Positions 26,137 through 33,588 of a stretch of 45,852 nt of DNA are shown one piece after another (positions within the stretch are counted from its first letter, which is position 1; each line of letters begins with the position of its first letter). The position numbers were made by a program, and so were the translations under genes. The stretch covers positions 1-45,852 of the forward strand of contig CASFXH010000020.1 of the NCBI GenBank assembly GCA_949298575.1, written 5' to 3'. The notes beneath the pieces were generated by a model. The model had not been told where the DNA came from, made no database searches, and worked only from the letters and a program-made list of their open reading frames with translations. Origin of the DNA: an uncultured Parabacteroides sp. (GTDB lineage Bacteria > Bacteroidota > Bacteroidia > Bacteroidales > Tannerellaceae).

Positions 26137-27455
26137 AAATACTATTCATCATACCGGGGTCGGGCGATTCATTCTATTGCGGGAATTGCTTCCGCGACAA
26201 CTTGCAGGTCAAAGCCTTGCGTGAACAAGGGCAAGAGGTTATCGTGATGCCGCTTTATCTCCCCTTGGGACAGGAAGAATTCCAGGCGGACACGCCCCTC
26301 TTCTTTCCCGCGACCACGCTCTACGCGGCACAGCGGCTTTTCGGAGGCAAACGAATGCCCCGATGGTTGGAGCGAGTGACGGGATCGAAATGGCTTTTAA
26401 ACGTAGCCGCCTCGATGGCGGGGACTACCACCTCGGAAGGGCTTGATGGACTGACGCTCTCGATGATCCAAGGCAACGATGAGGCTTTTCAAGAGATGGT
26501 GACCCGGATGATCGATTGGATACGGGATCAGGAAAGGCCGGATATTGTCCACCTGTCCAGCAGCCTCCTGATCGGCATCGCCAAGGAATTGAAGCGACAG
26601 ATGGACATTCCCATCGTCTGTTCCCTGCAAGATGAAGAGGTCTGGATCGATCGTTTGGAGCAGTCGACCGCCGAGCGGGCATGGAAAGGCATCGTGGAGA
26701 ACAGTCGGTACATAGACTGTTTCGTCACCACGAGCCACTTTTACCGCGACATGATCTTGAAGCGTTTCCCCGAGCTGAACGAGGTGGAGGTGATTTATCC
26801 GGGTGTTCAAGTGGAGCGTTATTTCTCGAACGAGCGAGTCGCGAACCCGACGATCGGTTTCTTCTACCGGATGAATCGGGAAGACGGGCTGGATATCCTG
26901 GCCGACGCGTTCGTCCTGTTGAAGAAGAGCGGTCGTGTCCCGGGGCTCCAATTACGGATCGGGGGTGGTTATACATCCGTCGACAAGCCTTTCATCAACC
27001 GAATTAAAAAGACTTTGCGGCCTTACGAGGCGGATGTCATCTGGGAAGAGATGTATGGGTTGGAGCGACATGCGGCTTTTTATCGCCAAATCACGGTCAT
27101 CGCGGTGCCTCTCCGTTTCGAGGAGAGCGTGGGGCTGTATCTCTGCGAGGCTTTCGCCAATGGATGCCCGGCGGTAGAGCCGGCCACGGGGTCGTTTCCG
27201 GAGATTGTCGGTAATGCGGGGTTGCTCTATCCGGAGAATACGCCTGAGCGGTTGGCCGAGGCTTTAGCGACGCTCTTCAATGACCCCGAGCGCCTTGCCC
27301 AATGCCGGGAAAACGCCTTTACCCTCGCCCGGGAACGCTACAGCCACGAGGTCGCGGCCCGCAAGCTGACGGCGATGTATCAACGGTTCGTGAGAGCGGA
27401 TCAAAACACGAGCACATTAATCAATGAATGTATAACACATAAAGAAGAAGAATGA
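26133..27455 (+). CDS. GT-B fold glycosyltransferase, family 4-like
   Basis: The 440-residue protein starts with a Rossmann-like segment (KILFIIPGSGDSFYCGN) and has the C-terminal GT4 donor site: EVIYPGVQVERYF, LQLRIGGGY, VPLRFEESVGLYLCEAF and GCPAVEPATGSFPEIVGNAG. The Glu-rich EESVG...E stretch is the usual nucleotide-sugar contact. The Cys in the N-terminal YCGNCFRDN is unusual for the family in general. No membrane helix is visible, so it is likely cytoplasmic or peripheral. It is translationally coupled to the permease upstream and to the secreted propeller downstream. Glycosylation of the locus's lipid product is a reasonable guess, as is glycosylation of another envelope component. Confidence 0.9.
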   Translation: MKILFIIPGSGDSFYCGNCFRDNLQVKALREQGQEVIVMPLYLPLGQEEFQADTPLFFPATTLYAAQRLFGGKRMPRWLERVTGSKWLLNVAASMAGTTTSEGLDGLTLSMIQGNDEAFQEMVTRMIDWIRDQERPDIVHLSSSLLIGIAKELKRQMDIPIVCSLQDEEVWIDRLEQSTAERAWKGIVENSRYIDCFVTTSHFYRDMILKRFPELNEVEVIYPGVQVERYFSNERVANPTIGFFYRMNREDGLDILADAFVLLKKSGRVPGLQLRIGGGYTSVDKPFINRIKKTLRPYEADVIWEEMYGLERHAAFYRQITVIAVPLRFEESVGLYLCEAFANGCPAVEPATGSFPEIVGNAGLLYPENTPERLAEALATLFNDPERLAQCRENAFTLARERYSHEVAARKLTAMYQRFVRADQNTSTLINECITHKEEE

Positions 27456-28735
27456 TGAAAAAGGGAATGAGATTGTTTGGCCTCTCGTTGGCCATAGTGC
27501 TATCGACAGGGAGTTTGCTCGCGCAAGGGCAACATGGTTGGAACGGTCCGAACCGCGACGGGATCTTCCCCGAGACAGGTTTGTTGAAAGAATGGCCCGC
27601 GGAAGGGCCCAAGATGTTGTGGGAGACAATGGAGATCGGGCAAGGCTACTCCAGCCCGGTCATCGTCGGCGACCGCCTCTACATCACCGGCATGAACGAG
27701 GACAAGACGAAGGAAGTCTTCTACGCCTTCACGCTTGACGGGAAGCTCGTCTATAAAGTGGACTATGGCAACCCTTGGACAGACACCTATCCCGAGACGC
27801 GCACTACGCCCACAATCGATGGCGGGAAAGCTTATGTCATCAGCGGGTCGGGCGAGATCGTTTGCTTGAATGCGGCAGACGGAAAAGAGGTCTGGCGTGT
27901 CGATGGGGGGCAAAAATTCCAACGGATGACAGGGAAATGGGGAACGTCCGAATGCCCGCTCGTCTATGGAAACAAAATCATCTATTCGCCCGGAGGCAAT
28001 AAGACAACGATCGTGGCTCTTAATAAGGATAATGGAGAAACCATTTGGGAATCGGAACCCCTTGGGGAACACAGCACCTACGTTTCCCCTCTTCTCGTGA
28101 CGAACAACGGGACATCCAAGATCATAGGCATGACGGGAAAGAGCGTCTATGGGGTTAACCCGGATAATGGGAAAATCGACTGGACGTTCAAGGAATGGGG
28201 CCGCACGCCCGAAGATCTCGCGAAAGGTTTTGAGTCGATCGCCACCAATACGCCCCTCTACAAGGACGGCTGCGTTTTCATCTGCAACGGCTACGACATG
28301 GGATCGTTCTTGCTACAACTTAACGGCGACGGGACTCAAGCGAACTTGGTCTGGCGGAATAACGACCTCGACACCCATCACGGCGGTTTCGTCTTGGTGG
28401 ATGGCGTCATTTATGGATCCAACTGGATCTCGAACAGCCAAGGGCGCTGGTGCGCCGTCGATTGGGAAACGGGCAAGACGCTTTATGATACCGCTTGGCC
28501 GGGTGGCGCCAGCAAAGGCTCGATCGTCGCGGCCGACGGGATGCTCTACATGTACGACGAGCGCCGCGGCATGGTCGGCCTGGCCCGCCCCAACCCGGAG
28601 AAGCTCGACATCGTAAGCCAGTTCCGCGTCAACAAGGGGACGGGGCCGCACTGGGCGCACCCGGTGATCCACGACGGCGTCCTCTACATCCGCCACGGCG
28701 AGATGCTGCGGGCTTACGACATCAAGCGGTCTTAA
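27452..28735 (+). CDS. Secreted PQQ-like beta-propeller protein, copy 1
   Basis: The 427-residue protein has a Sec signal peptide ending near SLLAQ. Two in-frame starts (27452 and 27455) overlap the previous stop and cannot be distinguished. The mature protein opens with GWNGPNRDGIFPETGLL, then blades such as NAADGKEVWRV, NKDNGETIWES and DWETGKTLYD. It shares long blocks with the next gene: TGMNEDxTKE, TYPETRTTPTIDG, AYVISGSGEIVCLN, GTSECPLVY, DLDTHHGGxVLVDG and GPHWAHPVI. The conserved His-His and HWAH segments could mark a ligand or metal site. It is probably a soluble periplasmic protein. No PQQ-dehydrogenase active site is evident to me. Confidence 0.88.
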   Translation: MMKKGMRLFGLSLAIVLSTGSLLAQGQHGWNGPNRDGIFPETGLLKEWPAEGPKMLWETMEIGQGYSSPVIVGDRLYITGMNEDKTKEVFYAFTLDGKLVYKVDYGNPWTDTYPETRTTPTIDGGKAYVISGSGEIVCLNAADGKEVWRVDGGQKFQRMTGKWGTSECPLVYGNKIIYSPGGNKTTIVALNKDNGETIWESEPLGEHSTYVSPLLVTNNGTSKIIGMTGKSVYGVNPDNGKIDWTFKEWGRTPEDLAKGFESIATNTPLYKDGCVFICNGYDMGSFLLQLNGDGTQANLVWRNNDLDTHHGGFVLVDGVIYGSNWISNSQGRWCAVDWETGKTLYDTAWPGGASKGSIVAADGMLYMYDERRGMVGLARPNPEKLDIVSQFRVNKGTGPHWAHPVIHDGVLYIRHGEMLRAYDIKRS

Positions 28736-28776
28736 TGGACATTCATTTATTATCAACCTAAATAAATTCAAGCACA

Positions 28777-30042
28777 ATGAAAAAGAACAGTTGGAAAGTT
28801 TACACGCTGGCGGTCCTCCTCGCGGGGCTGGCGGCGGGAGCCTCGGCGCAATCGCCGAACGGCTGGCGAGGTCCTACGCATGATGGGATCTATCCCGAGA
28901 CGGGATTGTTGAAACAGTGGCCCACCGCGGGACCCGAAAAGCTCTGGGAGACGTTGGACGCGGGCAAAGGTTATTCCAGCCCCGTCATCGTCGGCGACAG
29001 GATCTACCTGACGGGCATGAACGAGGACGAGACGAAAGAGATCTTCTCCGCCTACTCGCTCGACGGCAAGAAGATCTACTCCGTCGTCTATGGCACCCCG
29101 TGGGAAAAGTCTTACCCCGAAACCCGCACCACGCCGACCATCGACGGCGACAAGGCCTACGTCATCAGTGGCTCGGGCGAGATCGTCTGCTTGAACACGG
29201 CCGACGGGAAGATCGTCTGGAGCGTCAACGGCGGCGTCGACTTCGCGCGCAAGACGGGCAACTGGGGCACGTCCGAATGCCCCCTCGTCTATGACAACAA
29301 GGTGATCTACACGCCTTCGGGCGACCAGACCACCATGGTGGCCCTCGACAAGGAGACCGGGGCCGTCATCTGGAAATCGGAACCGCTGGGCGACAGTGGC
29401 GCCTATATTTCCCCCATCCTGATCTCTTACAAGGGCAAGCGCCAGATCATCGGCGGCACGGGCCAGAGCTACATCGGCGTGGATCCGGAGACGGGCCACA
29501 TCCAGTGGCGCTTCACCGACTGGGGCCGCGACGGCAAGCCGGGTGGCGGCATCGCCCCCAACTCGCCCCTCTTCAAGGACGGCCGCGTCTTCTTCTGCCA
29601 AGGCTACAACATCAACTCCGTCATGCTCCAGCTGGCCGACGACTTGAACAGCGTCTCCCTCGTCTGGCGCAACACGGATCTCGACACCCACCACGGGGGC
29701 TACGTCTTGGTCGACGGCACCATCTACGGCTCGAACTGGATCAACAACAACCAGGGCCGATGGGTCGCGGTCGATTGGGAGACGGGCGAGACGAAGTATG
29801 ACACCGATTGGGGAAGCGGCCGGAGCAAAGGCTCGATCATCGCGGCCGACGGCATGCTCTACATCTACGACGAGCGCCGCGGCGCCGTGGGCCTGGTGAA
29901 ACCCGACCCGGCGAAATTCGATGTCGTGAGCACCTTCCGCGTGACCAAAGGGGAAGGCCCCCACTGGGCGCATCCCGTCATCAAGGACGGCGTCCTCTAC
30001 CTTCGCCACGGCAACGCCTTCATGGCCTACAAGGTAAAATAA
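28777..30042 (+). CDS. Secreted PQQ-like beta-propeller protein, copy 2
   Basis: The 421-residue protein is a tandem paralogue of the preceding gene, with a Sec signal peptide (cleavage near ASAQ) and the same opening (GWRGPTHDGIYPETGLL) and conserved blocks, including DTHHGG, GTSECPLVY and GPHWAHPVI. Blades show the DxxTGxxxW pattern (DKETGAVIWKS, DPETGHIQWRF, DWETGETKYD). Codon use is strikingly GC-rich, which also produces a 413-codon antisense open frame that I regard as an artefact. It is the last gene of the long locus and is followed two bases later by a hairpin terminator. Confidence 0.9.
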   Translation: MKKNSWKVYTLAVLLAGLAAGASAQSPNGWRGPTHDGIYPETGLLKQWPTAGPEKLWETLDAGKGYSSPVIVGDRIYLTGMNEDETKEIFSAYSLDGKKIYSVVYGTPWEKSYPETRTTPTIDGDKAYVISGSGEIVCLNTADGKIVWSVNGGVDFARKTGNWGTSECPLVYDNKVIYTPSGDQTTMVALDKETGAVIWKSEPLGDSGAYISPILISYKGKRQIIGGTGQSYIGVDPETGHIQWRFTDWGRDGKPGGGIAPNSPLFKDGRVFFCQGYNINSVMLQLADDLNSVSLVWRNTDLDTHHGGYVLVDGTIYGSNWINNNQGRWVAVDWETGETKYDTDWGSGRSKGSIIAADGMLYIYDERRGAVGLVKPDPAKFDVVSTFRVTKGEGPHWAHPVIKDGVLYLRHGNAFMAYKVK

Positions 30043-30043
30043 C

Positions 30044-30064
30044 GACAGTCAGACCTGTCTTTTT
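30044..30064 (+). terminator. Rho-independent terminator of the 25-kb locus
   Basis: GACAG at 30044-30048 pairs with CTGTC at 30055-30059 across a six-base loop, followed by five T residues (30060-30064). It begins two bases after the stop of the last propeller gene. Confidence 0.8.
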
Positions 30065-30122
30065 CCCTGGGCGGGAGAAACGCTTCGGCGTTCCTTCCGC
30101 CTTTTCGTTATTACGGGGCCAT

Positions 30123-30300
30123 GCGCATGAGCGAACGATGAAAATATTGCTATTTCAAGGTCATGCTCATGAGCAAGGGATAAAAATACTTCTATTTTGT
30201 CGATTCGCTCATGCGCATAAGCATAAAATAGCTCTATTTTGAGGGTATGTTCATGAACATGATCTCAAAATAGAGCTATTTAAATGGTACGCGCTTGCGC
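30123..30300. repeat. 42-bp array of alternating GC-rich and AT-rich palindromes (five units)
   Basis: Ten-base palindromes start at 30123, 30165, 30207, 30249 and 30291, exactly 42 bp apart: GCGCATGAGC, GCTCATGAGC, GCTCATGCGC, GTTCATGAAC and GCGCTTGCGC. Midway between them lie AT-rich inverted repeats such as AAAATAGCTCTATTTT and AAATAGAGCTATTT, so symmetric elements recur about every 21 bp. Several decamers differ on both arms yet stay self-complementary. The array lies between two convergent genes. Confidence 0.88.
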
Positions 30301-30308
30301 GCGGTGGC

Positions 30309-31343
30309 TTAGGATTGGTTTTTCTCCACCAAAATAGGTTTTTTATTCGCTTCCGCGACAGTCCATTGCCAGCCAAAGTCCTCGGGCAAGGCTTCGTTCA
30401 TGCGGGCGACGACGCTTGGCCACGTGGTCTTCGTGCCGTCCACCATGGCGCCGACGATTTTACGGTCTTGATCTCCCAGGCTTACGCCGCTCCAGTAGCA
30501 GGACGAGATGATGCCGCCGTGGTATTTGTTCGCGATCCCGTAGCCGTCGCCCGCGACGTCCGCCCAGCAAGCGGTGATGGTGCCATACGTGTCCTTGACT
30601 TTCGGGTTGAGCGCCGCGATGCCGCCAAACCAAACGCCGTTCGCTTTTCCCTCGAAAGAAGACGCGATGATGGTGCCGACGTTATAGCCCGTGATCCCGC
30701 CGACATAGCATTCGCCCGTCAGCTCGCATTCCACGTGGCAACGGGCGATCGTCCCAAAGTTCCGCCCGGCGACGCAACCCACGTAAGTGCTGCTCTCCGA
30801 GGCGACGACCTTGCTGCGCGCGACGGCGCAATCCGCGATCTCGCCGAAATTGGCGTTCGTGATGAGGCCGGTGTTGTAGGACGTGCCATTCAATACGATA
30901 TCCTCCAGCTTCAGGTCGCACACCACCCCGCTTTCGGCGATGGCGATGAAGAAATAATTGCTGTCCGACAGGACATTGCGGATGGTGTGGCCCGCGCCGT
31001 CGAACGTGCCCTCATAGCGGACGGTGATGGGGAGCCACGCACGGCCCTCGAAGTCGATGTCGGCCGTGAGGACGCAGTTGGCCTTGGGCGCGCTGGCGTT
31101 GACGATATCCGCCCACGTTCTCAATCCTTCCGCGGAATAAACCTTGTAGGCGCCGATGGTCGTGTCGTAGAAAAAACCCGGGTCCTCTTCTCCGTACTTG
31201 CTGTCATTGTTCCCCCAATCGGAAATGGTATCCATTCGCTCCGGCTCCTCGGCCGTGGTCATGGATCGTGTCCCCGCGTCGTCCCGCTTGCAGGCCGCCA
31301 GGGCAAGCGCCACGAGGGCGCATACGAATAGTGTCTGTCTCAT
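30309..31343 (-). CDS. GLUG-repeat lipoprotein
   Basis: The 344-residue protein has a lipoprotein signal peptide (LALAAC, Cys18). The mature part contains beta-helix-like GLUG-type repeats: ITNANFGEIADCAV, VGCVAGRNFGTIARC, VGGITGYNVGTIIASS, FGGIAALN and YHGGIISSCYW. It begins with the segment YKVYSAEGLRTWADI, common at the start of GLUG proteins from gut Bacteroidetes, and YEGTFDGAGHTIRNV. Such proteins are surface lipoproteins thought to act in adhesion; no enzymatic site is visible. It is divergent from the TPR/LuxR-like regulator at 31394, with only 50 bp between them, so they may share regulation. Confidence 0.87.
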   Translation of the reverse strand: MRQTLFVCALVALALAACKRDDAGTRSMTTAEEPERMDTISDWGNNDSKYGEEDPGFFYDTTIGAYKVYSAEGLRTWADIVNASAPKANCVLTADIDFEGRAWLPITVRYEGTFDGAGHTIRNVLSDSNYFFIAIAESGVVCDLKLEDIVLNGTSYNTGLITNANFGEIADCAVARSKVVASESSTYVGCVAGRNFGTIARCHVECELTGECYVGGITGYNVGTIIASSFEGKANGVWFGGIAALNPKVKDTYGTITACWADVAGDGYGIANKYHGGIISSCYWSGVSLGDQDRKIVGAMVDGTKTTWPSVVARMNEALPEDFGWQWTVAEANKKPILVEKNQS

Positions 31344-31393
31344 ATCGCTTTTCTTTTGGAATGGAATACAAATTTAGGGAGAAAGAAGGAATA

Positions 31394-33127
31394 ATGCATT
31401 TATTTTTACCTTCGCGTATGCGAAATTCATGGCTTTTTATATTCTTGTCGATGCTTCTGGCGGGGTTCGCCTGCCAGGGTGGGCGGGAGCGCCTGGCCCC
31501 GGTATGGAAGGGGATCGACTCGATCATGCCCGAGCGGCCTGATAGCGCGCTGCGGTTGCTCGAGGCTTTTAACACGGACCGGCTCTCCACGAAAGCCGAC
31601 CGGGCCCGCTACTTCCTGCTCCGCACGGAGGCGGAAGACAAGACCTACGCCACGCCCACGACCGACTCGCTCATCGCCATCGCCGCCCACTATTACGAGG
31701 AGACCGACAACGAGCGGCTCAAGGCCAAGGCGTGGTATTACATGGGGCGTGTCAACCAGGAGCTGGGCCGCCCCCTCCCGGCGCAAGACTACTACCTGAA
31801 GGCTCTGCGACATGAGGACAGGCTAGACGATCATGCCCTGCTGGGCCGCGTTAACAACCACATCGGGATGCTCTACACCTACCAGGACGTGTACGAGCGG
31901 GCCATCCCCTACCAAAAGGAGGCGATCCGCCACTTCGGCCTCGTCCACGATTCCACCGGGCAGGCCTTCGCGACCCGCGACTTGGCGAGGAATTTCCACG
32001 TGACCGGCCAAATGGACAGCGCTGTCTTCTATTACTGCCTGGCGGAAAAACGGATGGGAAGCCGGCCGATCCAATCGATCTACGCCGAGCTGGGCAGCTT
32101 ATATACGGATCTTGGCCGCTATGAGGAGGCCGGGGCTTATTTGCGGAAAATGATAAAAGAAGATGGGCATCCATCCTATGACCTGATCCGGGGCCAATTT
32201 TACTTAGAGACCAACCGGCTGGACTCGGCGGAGTTCTACCTTCACGCTTGCCTTCCGCATGAAAAGACCAAGGCGGCCGCCATCTATTACTTAGCCCGAC
32301 TGGCCTATGCCCGCGAAGATTACCACGCCAGCGCCGATCTTCAATTGGCGTATGAGGTCCTTCGCGATTCCATTATCAACCAAACCCAAACCGAGGCCAT
32401 CCGCAAGGTGGAGGCCATCTACCGGCACCAGGAAATGCGACAGGCCCTCAACGAGCAAGCCGTCCGGATCGCCCAACAAGAAAAGGAGAATTACTTCTAC
32501 GTCCTCCTTTGTGTGCTCTTGGCGCTGGCCTGCGTGGTCTTCTTCCGGCGCTGGCGAAAAGCCCGCGAGGTGGCCCATCAACGGGAAGAACAAATGAAGC
32601 GGACCTTCGAATGGCAACGGCAACGCGATCGGCGGCAAATCGCGGACAACGAGCGCCAGATCGCCATCCTGCGCGACCAGATCGCCCAAATGAGCGAGGC
32701 GCGAGCCGCCCAACCGGAAATCCGGAAGCTCCAACTGGAGCAACAACGCCTGGAGGCCGACAACGCCCTGCTGAGCAACGAGGAGGAACGGCGCGAGGCC
32801 GCGATCGCCGAGTTGCGCGAATCCGACGTCTACAAACGTTTCCACAGCAAACCGGCCCCACGCCCCTGCTCGGCGGATTGGGAGGCGTTCGAGCAACTCC
32901 TCGACAAGGCCTACGACCAATTCACCACCCGCCTCAAGCGATTGGCCCCTAACCTCTCCGACATCGAGATCAAAGCCTGCCAACTGACCAAGATCGGCTT
33001 GGGCGCGAACCAGATCACCCACCTCCTCAACTACAACAGCTCCGTCCTCCGCAAGCGGATCTGCAAGAAAATTCTCAACCGGGAAGGCTCGGTGGAAGAC
33101 CTCAAGGCGTTTATCGAAAAATTCTGA
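31394..33127 (+). CDS. TPR/LuxR-like membrane regulator (lipoprotein-type signal)
   Basis: I start at ATG 31394, preceded by AGAAAGAAGGA; a second Met at 31418 is possible. The 577-residue protein has a signal with a lipobox-like segment (LAGFAC), TPR-like helices (about 60-370, for example AWYYMGRVNQELGRPLPAQDYYLKA), a transmembrane helix (FYVLLCVLLALACVVFF), a charged coiled coil, and a C-terminal LuxR-like helix-turn-helix (SDIEIKACQLTKIGLGANQI, then NYNSSVLRKRI). Family members in Bacteroidetes sense an envelope signal through the TPR part and regulate nearby genes. The TonB-receptor cassette downstream and the GLUG lipoprotein upstream are candidate targets. A 38-base fragment of its 3' end is repeated at 33305-33342. 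Confidence 0.85.
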   Translation: MHLFLPSRMRNSWLFIFLSMLLAGFACQGGRERLAPVWKGIDSIMPERPDSALRLLEAFNTDRLSTKADRARYFLLRTEAEDKTYATPTTDSLIAIAAHYYEETDNERLKAKAWYYMGRVNQELGRPLPAQDYYLKALRHEDRLDDHALLGRVNNHIGMLYTYQDVYERAIPYQKEAIRHFGLVHDSTGQAFATRDLARNFHVTGQMDSAVFYYCLAEKRMGSRPIQSIYAELGSLYTDLGRYEEAGAYLRKMIKEDGHPSYDLIRGQFYLETNRLDSAEFYLHACLPHEKTKAAAIYYLARLAYAREDYHASADLQLAYEVLRDSIINQTQTEAIRKVEAIYRHQEMRQALNEQAVRIAQQEKENYFYVLLCVLLALACVVFFRRWRKAREVAHQREEQMKRTFEWQRQRDRRQIADNERQIAILRDQIAQMSEARAAQPEIRKLQLEQQRLEADNALLSNEEERREAAIAELRESDVYKRFHSKPAPRPCSADWEAFEQLLDKAYDQFTTRLKRLAPNLSDIEIKACQLTKIGLGANQITHLLNYNSSVLRKRICKKILNREGSVEDLKAFIEKF

Positions 33128-33144
33128 TCCCACTATCCTCAAAA

Positions 33145-33254
33145 ACGCTTCCGCAACCGTAGGCCAACGCTTGCGCTATCATCGCCCCACGCTTGCGCAG
33201 GCATCGGCTTACGCTACCGCAAGCGTTGGCTTTCGCTTGCGGTAGCGTTTTCAA
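33145..33254. repeat. 22-bp repeat array, locus B (five units)
   Basis: Units begin at 33145, 33167, 33189, 33211 and 33233, exactly 22 bp apart, with cores such as ACGCTTGCGCAGGCAT. They match the consensus of the arrays at 4672 and 37962. Units four and five are inverted relative to each other and together form the terminator-like hairpin at 33211-33251. The array begins 17 bases after the regulator's stop codon. Confidence 0.85.
33211..33251 (+). terminator. Terminator built from two inverted 22-bp repeats
   Basis: ACGCTACCGCAAGCG at 33211-33225 pairs perfectly with 33234-33248 across an eight-base loop and is followed by T residues (33248-33251). It should end transcription of the regulator gene. 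Confidence 0.75.
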
Positions 33255-33304
33255 GGGCCTCCAAGTGCTCTGATAAATTGGGGTGACACGTTGACAAAGT
33301 CAGA

Positions 33305-33342
33305 AGATCACCCACCTCCTCAACTTATCGAAAAATTCTGAT
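33305..33342 (+). pseudogene. Fragment of the 3' end of the TPR/LuxR-like regulator
   Basis: 33305-33324 is identical to 33012-33031, and 33325-33342 is identical to 33111-33128, both inside or at the end of the regulator gene. The two pieces are joined directly, omitting 79 bases and breaking the frame. This looks like what remains of a duplicated 3' end. Apart from this fragment and the repeat array, the 302-bp gap shows an AT-rich leader before 33430. Confidence 0.75.
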
Positions 33343-33429
33343 TCCAAATAGGATAAGCGCTAACAAAACGGTAACACTTCACGTTGTTATCGTTTTTGTT
33401 ATCGTTTTTTTATTTGCTTAAGAGGATAG

Positions 33430-33546
33430 ATGTCTAATATTGCGGAAACAAAAAAGATTGGAGCCATGAAGAAGTCTTTATTATTTTTAATACTGTTTTG
33501 TGTTAGCCTTCTATGGGGCATAAACATATATGGATATGAAGTGTAA
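33430..33546 (+). CDS. Small hydrophobic peptide, possibly a truncated NVEALA-type protein
   Basis: A 38-codon frame starts at ATG 33430 with a good AAGAGGA site seven bases upstream. A basic N terminus (TKKIGAMKK) precedes the hydrophobic stretch SLLFLILFCVSLLWGINIYG. The start KKxLxF..., the length of the leader and the neighbouring TonB receptor, MauE-like and propeller-like genes recall NVEALA-family peptides of Bacteroides, but the expected C-terminal NVEALA segment is absent. It may be a truncated member or an unrelated short signal-like peptide. An internal start at 33466 is possible. Confidence 0.45.
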   Translation: MSNIAETKKIGAMKKSLLFLILFCVSLLWGINIYGYEV

Positions 33547-33588
33547 ATTTCATTACTTATCGAAATGGGGAATAAATTTGTTATCATT

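Noticed and set aside
28768-30009. 413-codon minus-strand open frame
   Set aside because: It is antisense to a clear propeller gene, has the low-complexity Val/Ala/Asp composition of GC-rich shadow frames and no recognisable domain.
11105-30042. True PQQ-dependent dehydrogenases
   Set aside because: Only the propeller blade pattern is visible; no recognisable quinoprotein active-site context, no cytochrome c domain and no pqq genes.
30315-31331. 338-codon plus-strand open frame
   Set aside because: It is antisense to the GLUG-repeat lipoprotein and shows only shadow-frame composition.
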